From JAXMBX01 sp046349635 (GTDB lineage: Bacteria; Planctomycetota; Planctomycetia; Planctomycetales; Planctomycetaceae), in contig JAXMBX010000075.1 of assembly GCA_046349635.1 (NCBI GenBank), forward strand, positions 1 to 19,708: a stretch of DNA of 19,708 bases. Direction: 5' to 3'. Positions 1 through 9,571 of this stretch are shown piece by piece; position 1 is the first letter of the stretch; each line of letters begins with the position of its first letter. The notes under the pieces are model-generated. The model was not told the DNA's origin and did no database searches. It saw nothing but the letters and a program-made list of their open reading frames with translations. A program made the translations under genes and the position numbers.

Positions 1-971
1 TCGGAGGGAATACCACCGCGACGAAATTCCCGTCCCTCGGCTCATTCGCCGCGAAACACCTCGGGGCCCGCCAACCCGGAATGCCCGCCTACGTCGGCGT
101 TCCCTACGCCGCCAGCGTCGGATTAAATCCCGGTTACTTCGCCGGACATCTCCTGGGAGCACAGTACGATCCGTTCGCCACCGGTGGTGACCCGAACGCG
201 GCCAATTTCCAGGTGCAGAACCTGAACCTGATCGGCGGCATGACCGTTCCCCGGCTGGAAGACCGCCGTGCGCTGCAGGCGCATCTGGATCGCATACCCC
301 GCGCGATGGACAACAAGCAGATCTTCAACGCGATGGACGGCTTCGAGAAGGAAGCGTTTAACTTCGTCGCCGGACCGGCGGCTCGCAAAGCCTTCGATAT
401 CAGCCAGGAACCGGATGAAATTCGCAACCGCTACGGCCGGACGTCGTGGTGCCAGTCGGTCCTGCTCGCCCGTCGGCTGGTGGAAGCCGGTTCGACGTTC
501 GTCACCGTCCACATGGGGGGCTGGGACAACCACTGGGATCTGAAATCGGCGATGGATTCGTACCTGCCGCAGATCGACTCGGCGGTCTCTTCGCTGTTCG
601 TCGATCTGGCCGAACGGGGCCTGTGGGACAGCACCCTGGTCGTGATGTGCGGCGAATTCAGCAGAACCCCCCGGATGAATGACGGCGGGAACGGCGGTCC
701 TCCCCTGAGTAAGGGGACGCCCGGTCGCGACCACTGGGGGGAAGCGATGTTCTGCCTGATGGGGGGTGGCGGCGTGAAGGGGGGCCAAATCATCGGCGCC
801 ACCGACCGCCTGGGAATTACTGCCGTGGAACGGGCCGTGACCCCGTCGCACATCCACGCGACGATCTATCGCGTGCTGGGACTCGACCCGGCATTGCAGA
901 TTCTGGACAACTCCGGCCGCCCCGTGAACGCCCTGGAAATTCAGGAACCGATTCACGAATTGCTGGGCTAA
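1..971 (+). CDS. DUF1501 domain-containing protein, 5'-truncated by the window edge
   Basis: The reading frame is open from base 3 to a TAA at 969-971; the in-frame ATG at 81 is internal, because the upstream residues (FPSLGSFAAKHLG, then AR-QPGMPAYVGVPY) are typical family sequence. About 320 C-terminal residues are visible; full-length DUF1501 proteins are usually 420-480 aa with an N-terminal twin-arginine export signal, which would lie outside the window. The family belongs to the alkaline-phosphatase/sulfatase-like fold. Visible hallmarks are HMGGWDNHWD, MCGEFSRTPR and GRDHWGEA, carrying the conserved Asp, His and Glu residues expected to bind metal. DUF1501 genes are very numerous in planctomycetes and usually sit beside DUF1549/DUF1553 cytochrome-like genes, which would be to the left here. 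The biochemical role is unknown. The gene converges on purE with a 4-base gap, so they do not form an operon. Confidence 0.9.
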   Translation, partial: GGNTTATKFPSLGSFAAKHLGARQPGMPAYVGVPYAASVGLNPGYFAGHLLGAQYDPFATGGDPNAANFQVQNLNLIGGMTVPRLEDRRALQAHLDRIPRAMDNKQIFNAMDGFEKEAFNFVAGPAARKAFDISQEPDEIRNRYGRTSWCQSVLLARRLVEAGSTFVTVHMGGWDNHWDLKSAMDSYLPQIDSAVSSLFVDLAERGLWDSTLVVMCGEFSRTPRMNDGGNGGPPLSKGTPGRDHWGEAMFCLMGGGGVKGGQIIGATDRLGITAVERAVTPSHIHATIYRVLGLDPALQILDNSGRPVNALEIQEPIHELLG

Positions 972-975
972 GTCT

Positions 976-1479
976 CTATCGCGGCAGTTCGTCTTCGAGA
1001 ACCATCGTGGTCTGCGCCTGGCGAAAGGCGTGCAGCTTGTTCCGGAGATCCGCGCGGCCGATGGCCAGAATGCTGATCGCGAGGAGCGCGGCGTTTGTCG
1101 CCCCTGCTTTCCCGATCGCCAGCGTTCCGACGGGAACTCCCCCCGGCATCTGCACAATGGAGAGGAGCGAGTCGAGGCCGTTCAGGGCATGCGACTGCAC
1201 CGGAACTCCCAGGACCGGAAGAATCGTGTGAGCCGCCACCATCCCCGGCAGGTGGGCGGCTCCGCCGGCACCGGCGATGATCACCTCCAACCCGCGCTGT
1301 TCCGCATCCGTAGCGTACTGCTGCATCCAGAGTGGCGTGCGGTGGGCTGAGACGATTCGGCATTCGAAGGGCACGTCGAACTGGCGGAGGATTTCCTCCG
1401 CATGCCGCATCGTTTCCCAGTCGGACTTGCTTCCCATGATGACCCCCACGAGGGGGCGTGAGGCGAATTCCTGGCTCAT
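976..1479 (-). CDS. purE: N5-carboxyaminoimidazole ribonucleotide mutase PurE
   Basis: Class I PurE moves the carboxyl group of N5-CAIR to C4 to give CAIR in de novo purine synthesis, in the cytoplasm. The product is 167 aa, the normal size for a single-domain bacterial PurE. Visible motifs are the phosphate/ribose-binding GSKSD at residues 16-20, SAHRTP at 44-49 with the catalytic histidine H46, the glycine-rich AGAGGAAHLPGM at 69-80, and MPGGVPV at 111-117. An in-frame ATG lies 45 bases upstream (1524), but the extension (rich in Ser, Thr, Lys) is not family-like and has no ribosome site, whereas an AGAAAG stretch precedes the chosen start. No purK, the usual partner, is adjacent; it may be elsewhere in the genome. 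The neighbours are unrelated in function. Confidence 0.95.
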   Translation of the reverse strand: MSQEFASRPLVGVIMGSKSDWETMRHAEEILRQFDVPFECRIVSAHRTPLWMQQYATDAEQRGLEVIIAGAGGAAHLPGMVAAHTILPVLGVPVQSHALNGLDSLLSIVQMPGGVPVGTLAIGKAGATNAALLAISILAIGRADLRNKLHAFRQAQTTMVLEDELPR

Positions 1480-1823
1480 CGGCGTGCTGTCTTTCTGAGA
1501 AGTCTGTTTCGAGGTGGGAATCATACCCAGATACTTACTCTATAGGTGGCGGGGACCACATTCCAATTCCAGCTCCGGAGTTTCGCGTGCGGATTGAACT
1601 TAGGAAAAATAGTCCGACGGGAAGCCCCTCAGAATCGGAAAAATCCTCAGAATTAGATTGCGAAACGGAATTTGGAGGTGTAGGCTGTCCCCATGATTTG
1701 TGGGTTTTCGACCCATATCGCTCTTTAAAAACCTGTTGAATGTGGGGAATCAGCCCATTAGGATGGAGTGTCCCGGAGGCTCCCCGTGGAGCCTTGGCCT
1801 CTCGATTCATGTGAAGCGTCTTC
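1480..1823. other. Gene-free region between divergent purE and mraZ-like genes, with short repeats
   Basis: No coding region is convincing here; the frames that cross it are shadows. It must hold the promoters of both divergent genes. Visible structure: the 9-mer CCTCAGAAT occurs at 1627-1635 and 1645-1653 (18-base period); GGAAAAAT occurs at 1603-1610 and 1637-1644; TGGGT-TTTCG-ACCCA forms an inverted repeat at 1701-1715; and TGTGGGG occurs at 1740-1746. TGGG-type motifs recall the direct repeats bound by MraZ, but the arrangement here is inverted, so autoregulation is only a guess. No clear -35/-10 pair was identified. Confidence 0.5.
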
Positions 1824-2315
1824 ATGCCCCCTGCAAAGCCGGAAGAATTCGTCGCCGGAGAATGGAAACGGGTCCTAGACGACCGGTTCCGTCTCACCCT
1901 TCCGGTGGAGGTGGCACCGCTGGTCATGGACCCGGAGGGGAATTCCATCCTGTGCAAGGAACGTCCCGGCTGCTTGAGCTTGTGGCGTGCCCAGGATTGG
2001 CAAAGCCGGACCGACGCCGGAGTGAACCTGATCCGCCAGAAGATCACGGCCGGAAGGCTGGAACAACGCTGGGATGACGTCCAAAGACTGGGGAGATTAC
2101 TTTCGACCCGGGCTCGGAACGTCAAACTGGCTCATCGCAGCCGACTGGTAATTCCGGAAGGGTTCCGCGAATTCCTGGAAGTTCCCGCCGAAGGGGACAT
2201 CCTCCTCATCGGAGCCGGGATCTGCCTGGAAATCTGGAACCCGAAGCACTGGCTGGAGCATCTTCGCGAGGAGCTGCCCGCCTTCGGAACGCTATTCAAG
2301 CAGTTGTCCGACTGA
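1824..2315 (+). CDS. mraZ: MraZ-like transcriptional regulator (double SpoVT/AbrB fold), outside any dcw cluster
   Basis: MraZ is a DNA-binding protein made of two swapped-hairpin AbrB-like repeats; in E. coli it represses the division and cell-wall cluster. This 163-aa product (typical length 140-155) has both repeats. The first, at about residues 11-57, contains LDDRFRLTLP (18-27). The second, at about 97-145, contains HRSRLVIP (104-111) and the diagnostic GAGICLEIWNPKHW (130-143). The family motif is DxxxR followed by hydrophobic residues and Pro. Repeat 1 keeps Asp19 and Arg23 but has Phe where the family has Gly. Repeat 2 keeps Arg107 but has Ala and Ser in place of Asp and Gly. No rsmH, ftsI or mur gene follows; the next gene points the other way. 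Planctomycetes lack FtsZ, so the target is probably different. The ATG at 1824 has no strong ribosome site. Confidence 0.8.
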   Translation: MPPAKPEEFVAGEWKRVLDDRFRLTLPVEVAPLVMDPEGNSILCKERPGCLSLWRAQDWQSRTDAGVNLIRQKITAGRLEQRWDDVQRLGRLLSTRARNVKLAHRSRLVIPEGFREFLEVPAEGDILLIGAGICLEIWNPKHWLEHLREELPAFGTLFKQLSD

Positions 2316-2457
2316 TTCCGGCGAACCGCCGAACCCCACATTTTGTTGATTCACTCGGTCTGACGATCGAGGAGAGAAACGCAATCACTCACTCAGTCCA
2401 CGGAAGATCCGCATCTGACTGGCTGCTTTCGCACCATGGAGGGGCTAGTTGGCACGG

Positions 2458-2493
2458 AGGCCGTTTTTCTCTTCATCGTCAGGCCTTTTTTTT
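2458..2493 (+). terminator. Possible weak intrinsic terminator after mraZ-like gene
   Basis: AGGCC (2458-2462) can pair with GGCCT (2482-2486), and eight T residues follow at 2486-2493. The stem is only 5 bp, can be extended only by G-U pairs, and has a long loop. It lies about 140 bases past the mraZ stop and between convergent genes, which is a sensible place for a terminator, but the hairpin is weak. Confidence 0.35.
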
Positions 2494-2523
2494 GCGCGCG
2501 GCTGAATCTTACCGCGAGGCCAA

Positions 2524-3375
2524 TCAGCAGGAATCCCCGATGTCCGCCTGGGCGGACTGCAGCACGGATTGCAGCAGGGTGAGCGGCAGAAACGGTTTTT
2601 GGAGAAAGGCATCGACCTGCAGCGAGTCAATGTCATCGCGGAGATCTTCGAGGTCATACCCGCTGGTGAGGATCACCTTGAGCAGGGGATTCAAACCCCG
2701 CAGTTTGTGAATCAGTTGCGGGTCATGCTTCTCCAACAGGGAAAAGTCCACGAGGGCAATTTCCACGATTTTCGGCGTGGATTGAAGCAACGACAGCGCG
2801 GATGGGGGATCCGAGGCGGTCAGAACGGCGATATTGTTGCGCTCCAGAATGGAGCGCACCAGGGTTTGGATATGTGCGTTGTCGTCGATCACCAGGACCG
2901 TGATCGGGCGGAAGTTGTCGAGCTTGGTATCCTGCTGGCTGACAGATTTTGAACCGACGGGGCCGGACGTCAGGGTGGTCTCCCGCTCGACCGCGTGACG
3001 CTCAGCTTCCCGTTCAGCAGGAGTCAACGGGCGAAACACGCAACAAGCCCCCGCATGTGGGACCGCGGGAATGCTGAGGCTCGTCATCTGGAGATCGAGG
3101 GGATAACCGTCTCTGTGCTTCAGGACGATCCGGTGTTGTTCGATCTGCAGCGGCGCTCTCGATTTTGAGCGGGATCCCACCGCGGGAGCAATTCCAAGCG
3201 GATCATCCGACCTTCCCAGCACTTCTGCGGATTGAAAGCCAAAGAGCCTTTCGGCGGCGGGATTCCAGCGCGTGATCCGGCCGCGAGAGTCGAGGCACAC
3301 AACAGCATCGGAGCAAAACTCCAAGGCATACGCCTGGAGCGAGATCTCGTCATCATTGTGATGAAGATCGGACAT
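2524..3375 (-). CDS. PAS-domain / response-regulator receiver protein without an output domain
   Basis: The 283-aa cytoplasmic product has an N-terminal PAS domain (about residues 16-115; visible DSRGRITRWNPAAERLFGF) and a C-terminal receiver domain (about 158-275). The receiver has all the expected residues: acidic pair Asp164-Asp165 in VIDDN, phospho-acceptor Asp210 in ALVDFSL, Thr237/Ser238 in ILTSGY and Lys260 in QKPF. A linker of about 40 residues rich in Glu, Ser and Thr joins the two. No histidine kinase, DNA-binding, GGDEF or other output domain is present, so it probably relays phosphate or acts by protein contact; the PAS domain could sense a ligand or dimerise. The start ATG at 3375 follows a good GAGGGA ribosome site. 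No partner kinase is adjacent. The partner and the signal cannot be inferred from the sequence. Confidence 0.88.
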   Translation of the reverse strand: MSDLHHNDDEISLQAYALEFCSDAVVCLDSRGRITRWNPAAERLFGFQSAEVLGRSDDPLGIAPAVGSRSKSRAPLQIEQHRIVLKHRDGYPLDLQMTSLSIPAVPHAGACCVFRPLTPAEREAERHAVERETTLTSGPVGSKSVSQQDTKLDNFRPITVLVIDDNAHIQTLVRSILERNNIAVLTASDPPSALSLLQSTPKIVEIALVDFSLLEKHDPQLIHKLRGLNPLLKVILTSGYDLEDLRDDIDSLQVDAFLQKPFLPLTLLQSVLQSAQADIGDSC

Positions 3376-4166
3376 CCGCGTTCCCTCGGAAGGGGATGCG
3401 GGGTACGGGCGACCCCGAGATCACGTTTTGCTGTTGTTGTAATGATCCGCTGCAGGGTCGGCTGCAGAGTTCGAATCTGTTGACGTCAAAGTTTGGAATT
3501 CCCTCACAGGAACACCAGAAGCTCGACAGGGGACAAGGTCTCAACTGGAGAAGGAATGGGCGTTGATGGTGCTGGCCCGAACAGCTCCTGCAACGACCCG
3601 ACCGGTCTCGAAGGTTTCGGAAATAGAAAGGCAGTATGAACGTGGACGGCGGTGAAATGAAACTCCGCTGACCTGTGACGGGCTGCCAATATTTTTGCGA
3701 TCCTTCACCGCAAGAATCAACCATAAAACCTTGCTGATCGGATTTCCGGACCTAACGGGAGACTTACGAGGCTCCTGCAACTTTTAAACAACCGCTGTTT
3801 TCGCGCCGGTCCGCACGACCTGCACATCCGGAAGCGCCTGCCATTGTCGAAATTCGCGCTGATTTTCAGCGAAACAGCGCGGAGCTCAAACGTCATCGCC
3901 TGATCTGACGACACTGCCCGAGCGGCCAACTTCCAAAAGGGCTGATCGAGACGACCTTGCGCATTCTGCGCATGGAGAGGGTCGTACCGGTTCTCCGGTG
4001 TGATTGAAAAAAAGCAGCATCGTCGGCCACGCGGGTTAAAAACGTGAGCTAAATTTTGATGGTCGAATTCCCTGGAGAAGGCAGGCAGAGTCTGCACCCC
4101 GGTTTCGACTGTTACGTGATCGACTATCTTGCCCCGCGTTGTACCGACTTCAGGAGTTTGAGTCCC
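3376..4166. other. 791-base gene-free region between divergent PAS-REC gene and tadA
   Basis: No ORF here has a plausible protein composition; minus-strand frames of 61-123 codons are arginine/serine-rich shadows. It should hold the promoters of both flanking genes. Visible structure: a 10-base palindrome TTGACGTCAA at 3480-3489, paired CTGCAG sites just upstream, and a small hairpin CGCTGA-TTT-TCAGCG near 3857-3871. No small pilin (Flp-type) gene was found, although pilin genes often precede Tad motor genes. I could not identify a confident -35/-10 pair for tadA. Confidence 0.5.
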
Positions 4167-5495
<1,329 letters not shown>

Positions 5496-5551
5496 TTCTT
5501 ATAGGAAATCTGCCGCGTAAGTTTTTCCAATCCGCTCGAATAAGGTGTCTC

Positions 5552-6514
5552 ATGGATCCTTTGGTCCTGTCATTAATCGTGTTTCTGGGAGTCGCCTGTG
5601 GCGTGGGTGCCATGGTCGTCATGCTGGGTGGCATGCAGGCCACGAAAGCGGAAGAGCGCCTGCACGTCATTACCGGGCATAAGACGGCCGATTCCGCCCG
5701 CAAGGAAACGCGCAAGCTTGTCCGCGAAAGCCTGGACGGAGTCAGCTCCACGCTGGCACGTTGGTTCAGCAGCCTGCGAAACCTGGGACTGCTCCTCGAA
5801 CAGGCGGACAGCCCTCTTAAAGCGGACATGTTCCTCGGAGTTTCGTTTGTCTTCGCCGGCCTCGGGTTGGCGGGGGCCATCATTGCTAAATCTCCCGAGC
5901 CGATGCTTCCCGTTGCCGCAATCTGTGCCGGGCTGTTACCCCTGATGTGGCTCTTCATGCGGCGGGCCAAGCGGTTCAAGAAATTCGGAGCCCAGCTTCC
6001 GGACGCCCTGGAACTCATCTCCCGCGCGTTGCGTTCCGGACACAGCCTGGCGTCCGGTCTGAATGCGGTCGTCAATGAAATGCCCAACCCCATCGCCAAG
6101 GAATTCAACATGGCGTATGAGGAACAGAACCTCGGTGTGCCGCTCGAACAAGCCTTGAAGAGCATGCTCAAGCGGATGCCGAATATGGACCTGAAATTCT
6201 TCGTCACCGCGGTGGCGATCCAACGCCAGTCCGGTGGTGACCTGGCGGAAATCCTCGACAAGATCGGCTACATCGTGCGGGAACGGTTCCGCATCCTGGG
6301 AGCCGTGCAGGCGTTGACCGGCGAAGGACGTATCAGCGGTATCGTCCTGATGGCGTTGCCCATCGCCCTGTTCTTCGCGGTGTACCAGATGAACCCGGAT
6401 TACGTGATGCTCCTGTTCACCGACGAACTGGGACGCAAGATGCTCGCCGGTGCGGCGGTCCTGCAGGTCATGGGCGCCATCTGCATCAAGAAGATCGTGA
6501 ACATCAAGGTGTAG
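5552..6514 (+). CDS. tadB: TadB-like type II secretion F-domain inner-membrane protein
   Basis: TadB is one of two polytopic membrane platform proteins that couple the TadA ATPase to pilin polymerisation. The 320-aa product has an N-terminal membrane segment (about 5-28), a pair of membrane segments at about 95-136, a cytoplasmic T2SSF domain (about 144-250) with the signature QLPDALELISRALRSGHSL at 148-166, and C-terminal hydrophobic segments at about 262-280 and 297-312. The ATG has an AAGGTG ribosome site just upstream. It lies 56 bases after tadA and 88 bases before tadC, consistent with one transcript. Confidence 0.92.
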   Translation: MDPLVLSLIVFLGVACGVGAMVVMLGGMQATKAEERLHVITGHKTADSARKETRKLVRESLDGVSSTLARWFSSLRNLGLLLEQADSPLKADMFLGVSFVFAGLGLAGAIIAKSPEPMLPVAAICAGLLPLMWLFMRRAKRFKKFGAQLPDALELISRALRSGHSLASGLNAVVNEMPNPIAKEFNMAYEEQNLGVPLEQALKSMLKRMPNMDLKFFVTAVAIQRQSGGDLAEILDKIGYIVRERFRILGAVQALTGEGRISGIVLMALPIALFFAVYQMNPDYVMLLFTDELGRKMLAGAAVLQVMGAICIKKIVNIKV

Positions 6515-6602
6515 TCCGACGTCCTGTCAATGAAACATTCTCCGTTCACGCGAAACTTCAGCGACGTGAATCTCAAGCGAATAGAAACTCTGCGGTGCTC
6601 AC

Positions 6603-7532
6603 ATGGAATTTGAATCCTTACTTCCCTGGATGATTTTCGGAGCGTGCACGTTCTTCGTCTGGGCGGTGTTCAATCTGGTGAACTCCCGATCCAACCGGGC
6701 GGATGAACGGCTGGAAGAAATGAAGAATCCCGGGCGCAAAACGGGAGATCGTGGCCCGCAGTCCGGCATGGGAAAGATGCTTGAAAAGGCGGCTCCCACT
6801 CTGTCCAGGGCGTTGCAGCCCAAAACGGAAACCGAACAAAGCGAGCTGGCGATTCGCCTCGCCAATGCCGGTTTCAGTTCTCCCGCCGCTCCGAGTATCT
6901 TCCTGTCCATCAAGATCGCCTCGCTCGTCGGCGGCCTGGTCTTCGGTGCCGGGATCGGTTATGCCCTGTTCGGATTCCAGCAAAACGGATTCATGACCCT
7001 CGGCATGGTCGGGGGATTCTTCTTCTATCTCCCCGAAGTCGTCGTCTGGGTCATCAAACGTGGCCGCCAGGAACGAATCTTCCTGACGCTCCCCGATGCC
7101 CTCGACCTGCTGGTCGTCTGCGTTGAAGCAGGACTGGGTTTGGATGCCGGCATGCGCCGCGTCTCGGAAGAATTGGGGGATGCGGCCCCAGACCTGTGCA
7201 AGGAACTGCAACACTGCAACTTCCAGTTGCAAGTGGGCCGTCCCCGCCGCGAAGTGCTGCACGACCTGGGGGTCCGGACCGGTGTTGATGATCTCAAGTC
7301 CATGGCCGCGATCCTGATCCAGGCCGAAAAGTTCGGCTCCAGCATTGCCCAGGCGTTGCGCGTCCTGTCCGACGGCATGCGCGTGAAACGGAAACAAATG
7401 GCGGAAGAACGGGCACAACAGAGTGCCGTGAAAATGATCTTCCCGCTGGTCCTCTTCATTTTCCCCGGCATCTTCGTGGTGCTGGTCGGCCCGGCTGCGA
7501 TCTCGATGATCAACCAGTTGCTCTCCAACTGA
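6603..7532 (+). CDS. tadC: TadC-like type II secretion F-domain inner-membrane protein
   Basis: TadC is the second platform protein of the Tad pilus motor, paralogous to TadB. The 309-aa product has an N-terminal membrane segment (about 8-26), a charged cytoplasmic stretch, a hydrophobic pair at about 104-124 and 130-151, the T2SSF domain (about 160-285) with LTLPDALDLLVVCVEAGLGL at 161-180, and a C-terminal membrane segment (about 278-302). The order tadA-tadB-tadC matches other Tad loci, and the strong terminator starting 32 bases after the stop closes the unit. The ribosome site is poor (GGTG). Confidence 0.92.
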   Translation: MEFESLLPWMIFGACTFFVWAVFNLVNSRSNRADERLEEMKNPGRKTGDRGPQSGMGKMLEKAAPTLSRALQPKTETEQSELAIRLANAGFSSPAAPSIFLSIKIASLVGGLVFGAGIGYALFGFQQNGFMTLGMVGGFFFYLPEVVVWVIKRGRQERIFLTLPDALDLLVVCVEAGLGLDAGMRRVSEELGDAAPDLCKELQHCNFQLQVGRPRREVLHDLGVRTGVDDLKSMAAILIQAEKFGSSIAQALRVLSDGMRVKRKQMAEERAQQSAVKMIFPLVLFIFPGIFVVLVGPAAISMINQLLSN

Positions 7533-7563
7533 TTGAGCCGGACACAACTGAAAACAACGCGAG

Positions 7564-7609
7564 TGACGGCGTCGTCTCCCCCCTTTTGGACGGCGCCGTC
7601 AGTTTTTTT
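7564..7609 (+). terminator. Strong intrinsic terminator of the tadABC transcript
   Basis: Arms 7564-7576 and 7589-7601 form a 13-bp stem with one G-U pair and a 12-base loop, followed by seven T residues at 7603-7609. It lies between convergent genes. On the minus strand the tract beyond the hairpin is poor in T, so it is mainly a plus-strand terminator. Confidence 0.9.
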
Positions 7610-7630
7610 GCGCCGGTTTTTTTGCGGCGA

Positions 7631-9163
7631 TCATTTGAGAGTGAGCGTCGACAGCACATCTTTGCCGGTTGAGCGCAACGCCTGCAACAGTTCCCGCAGG
7701 TGATCTCCGGTAGTCATTGGATTGATTAATGTCACCCGTAACGCCGCTTCACCATTGAGAGAGGTCTGCACCAGGTAAAACCGACCGGATTGAATCATCC
7801 GCATGCGAACCTCGCGAATGAAGTCCCCTGAGTTCCGAGAGCCGTCACGTAATTCCGGCGGCAGATAACGGAAACGTGACGATATTGCACTGCGGTTCAT
7901 GCAGCGGAGCGAAGTCCTCCGTCTCGGAGAGGATTTCGTAGAACTCCCGTCCGAGACCGAACGTGACATCGACCAGATCGCTGAACAGTTGCGGGCCGAA
8001 CAGCGACCACGTCCCCCACAATCCCAAGCGCAGCACCACGCTTCGTACATTCCAGTGTCCGCAGCCCCCCGTCATATTCTCCGGAACCGGGATCCGAGGG
8101 ATCGAACAGGTAGGGAGCTTCCTGCCGGAACGCTTCGAACTGTGTTCCCGCCGTTTGTAGAACAGAAAGGCGGAGAGCGCGGGGACGAACAGCATTTTGT
8201 GGGCGTCCCAGACCAGGCTGTCCGCCAGCTCCAGCCCGGCGACAAGATGACGATGTTTTTTACTGACGAGTGCGGCTCCGCCATGAGCGGAATCCACGTG
8301 CAACCAGACTCCGCTTCCGCGCAGACATCAGCGATATCATTCAACGGATCAAAGGCTCCGATTGGCGTCGAGCAGGCACAACCCACAACGGCGACTACCG
8401 TGGAACCTTCCGCTCGCAGTGTTCTCAACAACTGACGGAGTTTTTCCGGATCCATCCGGCGACGTTCATCCAGCGGAGCGCGCACGACCTGCCTGGTTCC
8501 GAAACCGAGAATCCCCGCCGAACGGGCCACCGAATAATGCGCATCCCCCTGGCAGACCAGCACGGGACGGGCCTGCGCAGAAACTCCCTGCTCCCAGGCT
8601 CCGGAAAGCGTGACATTTCTGGCCGCGAGCAGCCCCGTCAGGTTGGCGATGGAACCGCCGTGGGTCACGATCGACGCGCTCTCCTCAGCCTTCCAGCCGA
8701 GGTAGCCTCCCAGAATGTCTCCCATCCCCCGCTCAATAGAGGTAATCCACGGCCCCATTTCATAGACCGCGTTGACCTGATTCGTGACCGCCCCAATCGC
8801 ATCGAAATAGCCGGCCAGTGGAATCGTCGCGGCCACCTGATGCCCCACGTACCGGGGGGAATGCAGATTGTGTCCCCGGCTGAGAGCCAGCTGCACCAGT
8901 TCCTGAAACCGGGCGAGGACTTTTTCGCGGGAAGCGGGATCGACGTGCCCTTCCTGCGCGGTCCGGCAAGCCACGTGAATATTCTCAACCGGATCCCGCC
9001 AGTTAAGAACCTGCGAACGGTTCGTCAAAACGGAATTGAGGTGGGAGGCGAGTGACTGGGAGAGGTGGTCACCAATCCCGGGGAGCAGGCCAGGATCATA
9101 GACCGCTGCAATTCTGGCGCGGCAGGCAGCCAGAGATTCATCGGGGGCCAATGAAAAGGGCAT
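7631..9163 (-). pseudogene. Group II PLP-dependent decarboxylase interrupted by two compensating frameshifts
   Basis: The three frame segments together give a roughly 510-aa protein of the group II pyridoxal-phosphate decarboxylase family (the family of glutamate, aromatic amino acid and 2,4-diaminobutyrate decarboxylases); the substrate cannot be told. Visible motifs: SPRYVGHQ, THGGSIANLTGLLAARN (cofactor phosphate loop), WLHVDSAHGG (Asp contacting the pyridine nitrogen) and DSLVWDAHKM with the Schiff-base Lys at 8198-8196. One base is missing near 8306, where GAG-TC-TGG-TTG should read E-S-W-L-H. One extra C is present at 7870-7871, where the reading continues TF-RYLPPELRDG. The two shifts cancel, so the last 75 or so codons return to the first frame. 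As written, translation stops at 8072 after a garbled tail lacking the catalytic Lys. Either a young pseudogene or base-count errors in the assembly. The start ATG at 9163 is chosen by family fit; an ATG at 9295 is possible. Confidence 0.8.
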
Positions 9164-9571
9164 CAGCAGGAACCAATCGCTAAATATTGCCGGGCGAGGA
9201 AGGGGATGCGGGTCAATTATAGTGTCCCGAGGCGGTTTCCCTACTCTGGAGAGAATCCTCCTGATGACACTCTCCTCCGCGGCCGAGTTCAGCATTTCTG
9301 CAAGAACCGTCAGCCCATCAAAGGTTTACGGCATCGAAAGGGATCTACGCCGGAATCCCATACAACCGGTTTTTTCGTTTTTTTCAGAAAGATTGGTTTT
9401 ATCGTTGTAATCGGACCGATTTATTCATTGAGAAATTATCGCAAGACTTGCGCCACCTTTTCCTCTCTGGGGAACGAAGGTGGGGGACGTGCAGGAAATT
9501 GCGAGGGAGAAACACAAGGAAGGTGGGGCGGCAGGAAGCCTCAGAAGCATAAGGGATAAGGAGTTCCGTTC
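9164..9571. other. Gene-free region between divergent decarboxylase and BON-protein genes
   Basis: No coding region is supported. It holds an AACCGGTT palindrome (9364-9371), two interrupted palindromes of the same 6-1-6 shape (9409-9421 and 9440-9452, starts 31 bases apart) and runs of T. Just before the BON gene is an AAGGAG ribosome site at about 9556-9561. Promoters for both divergent genes are expected here but none stands out. Confidence 0.5.

Noticed and set aside
123..1157. Minus-strand frame of 344 codons across the DUF1501 and purE region
   Set aside because: Antisense to a well-supported DUF1501 frame and overlapping purE in another frame; composition is shadow-like.
3455..3485. 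tRNA-like TTCGAATC motif
   Set aside because: The motif resembles a TpsiC loop, but the flanking bases do not form a T stem, and no acceptor, D or anticodon arms or CCA end could be found.
4056..4166. N-terminal extension of TadA to an ATG at 4056
   Set aside because: The extra 37 residues are not family-like and there is a ribosome site before the ATG at 4167.
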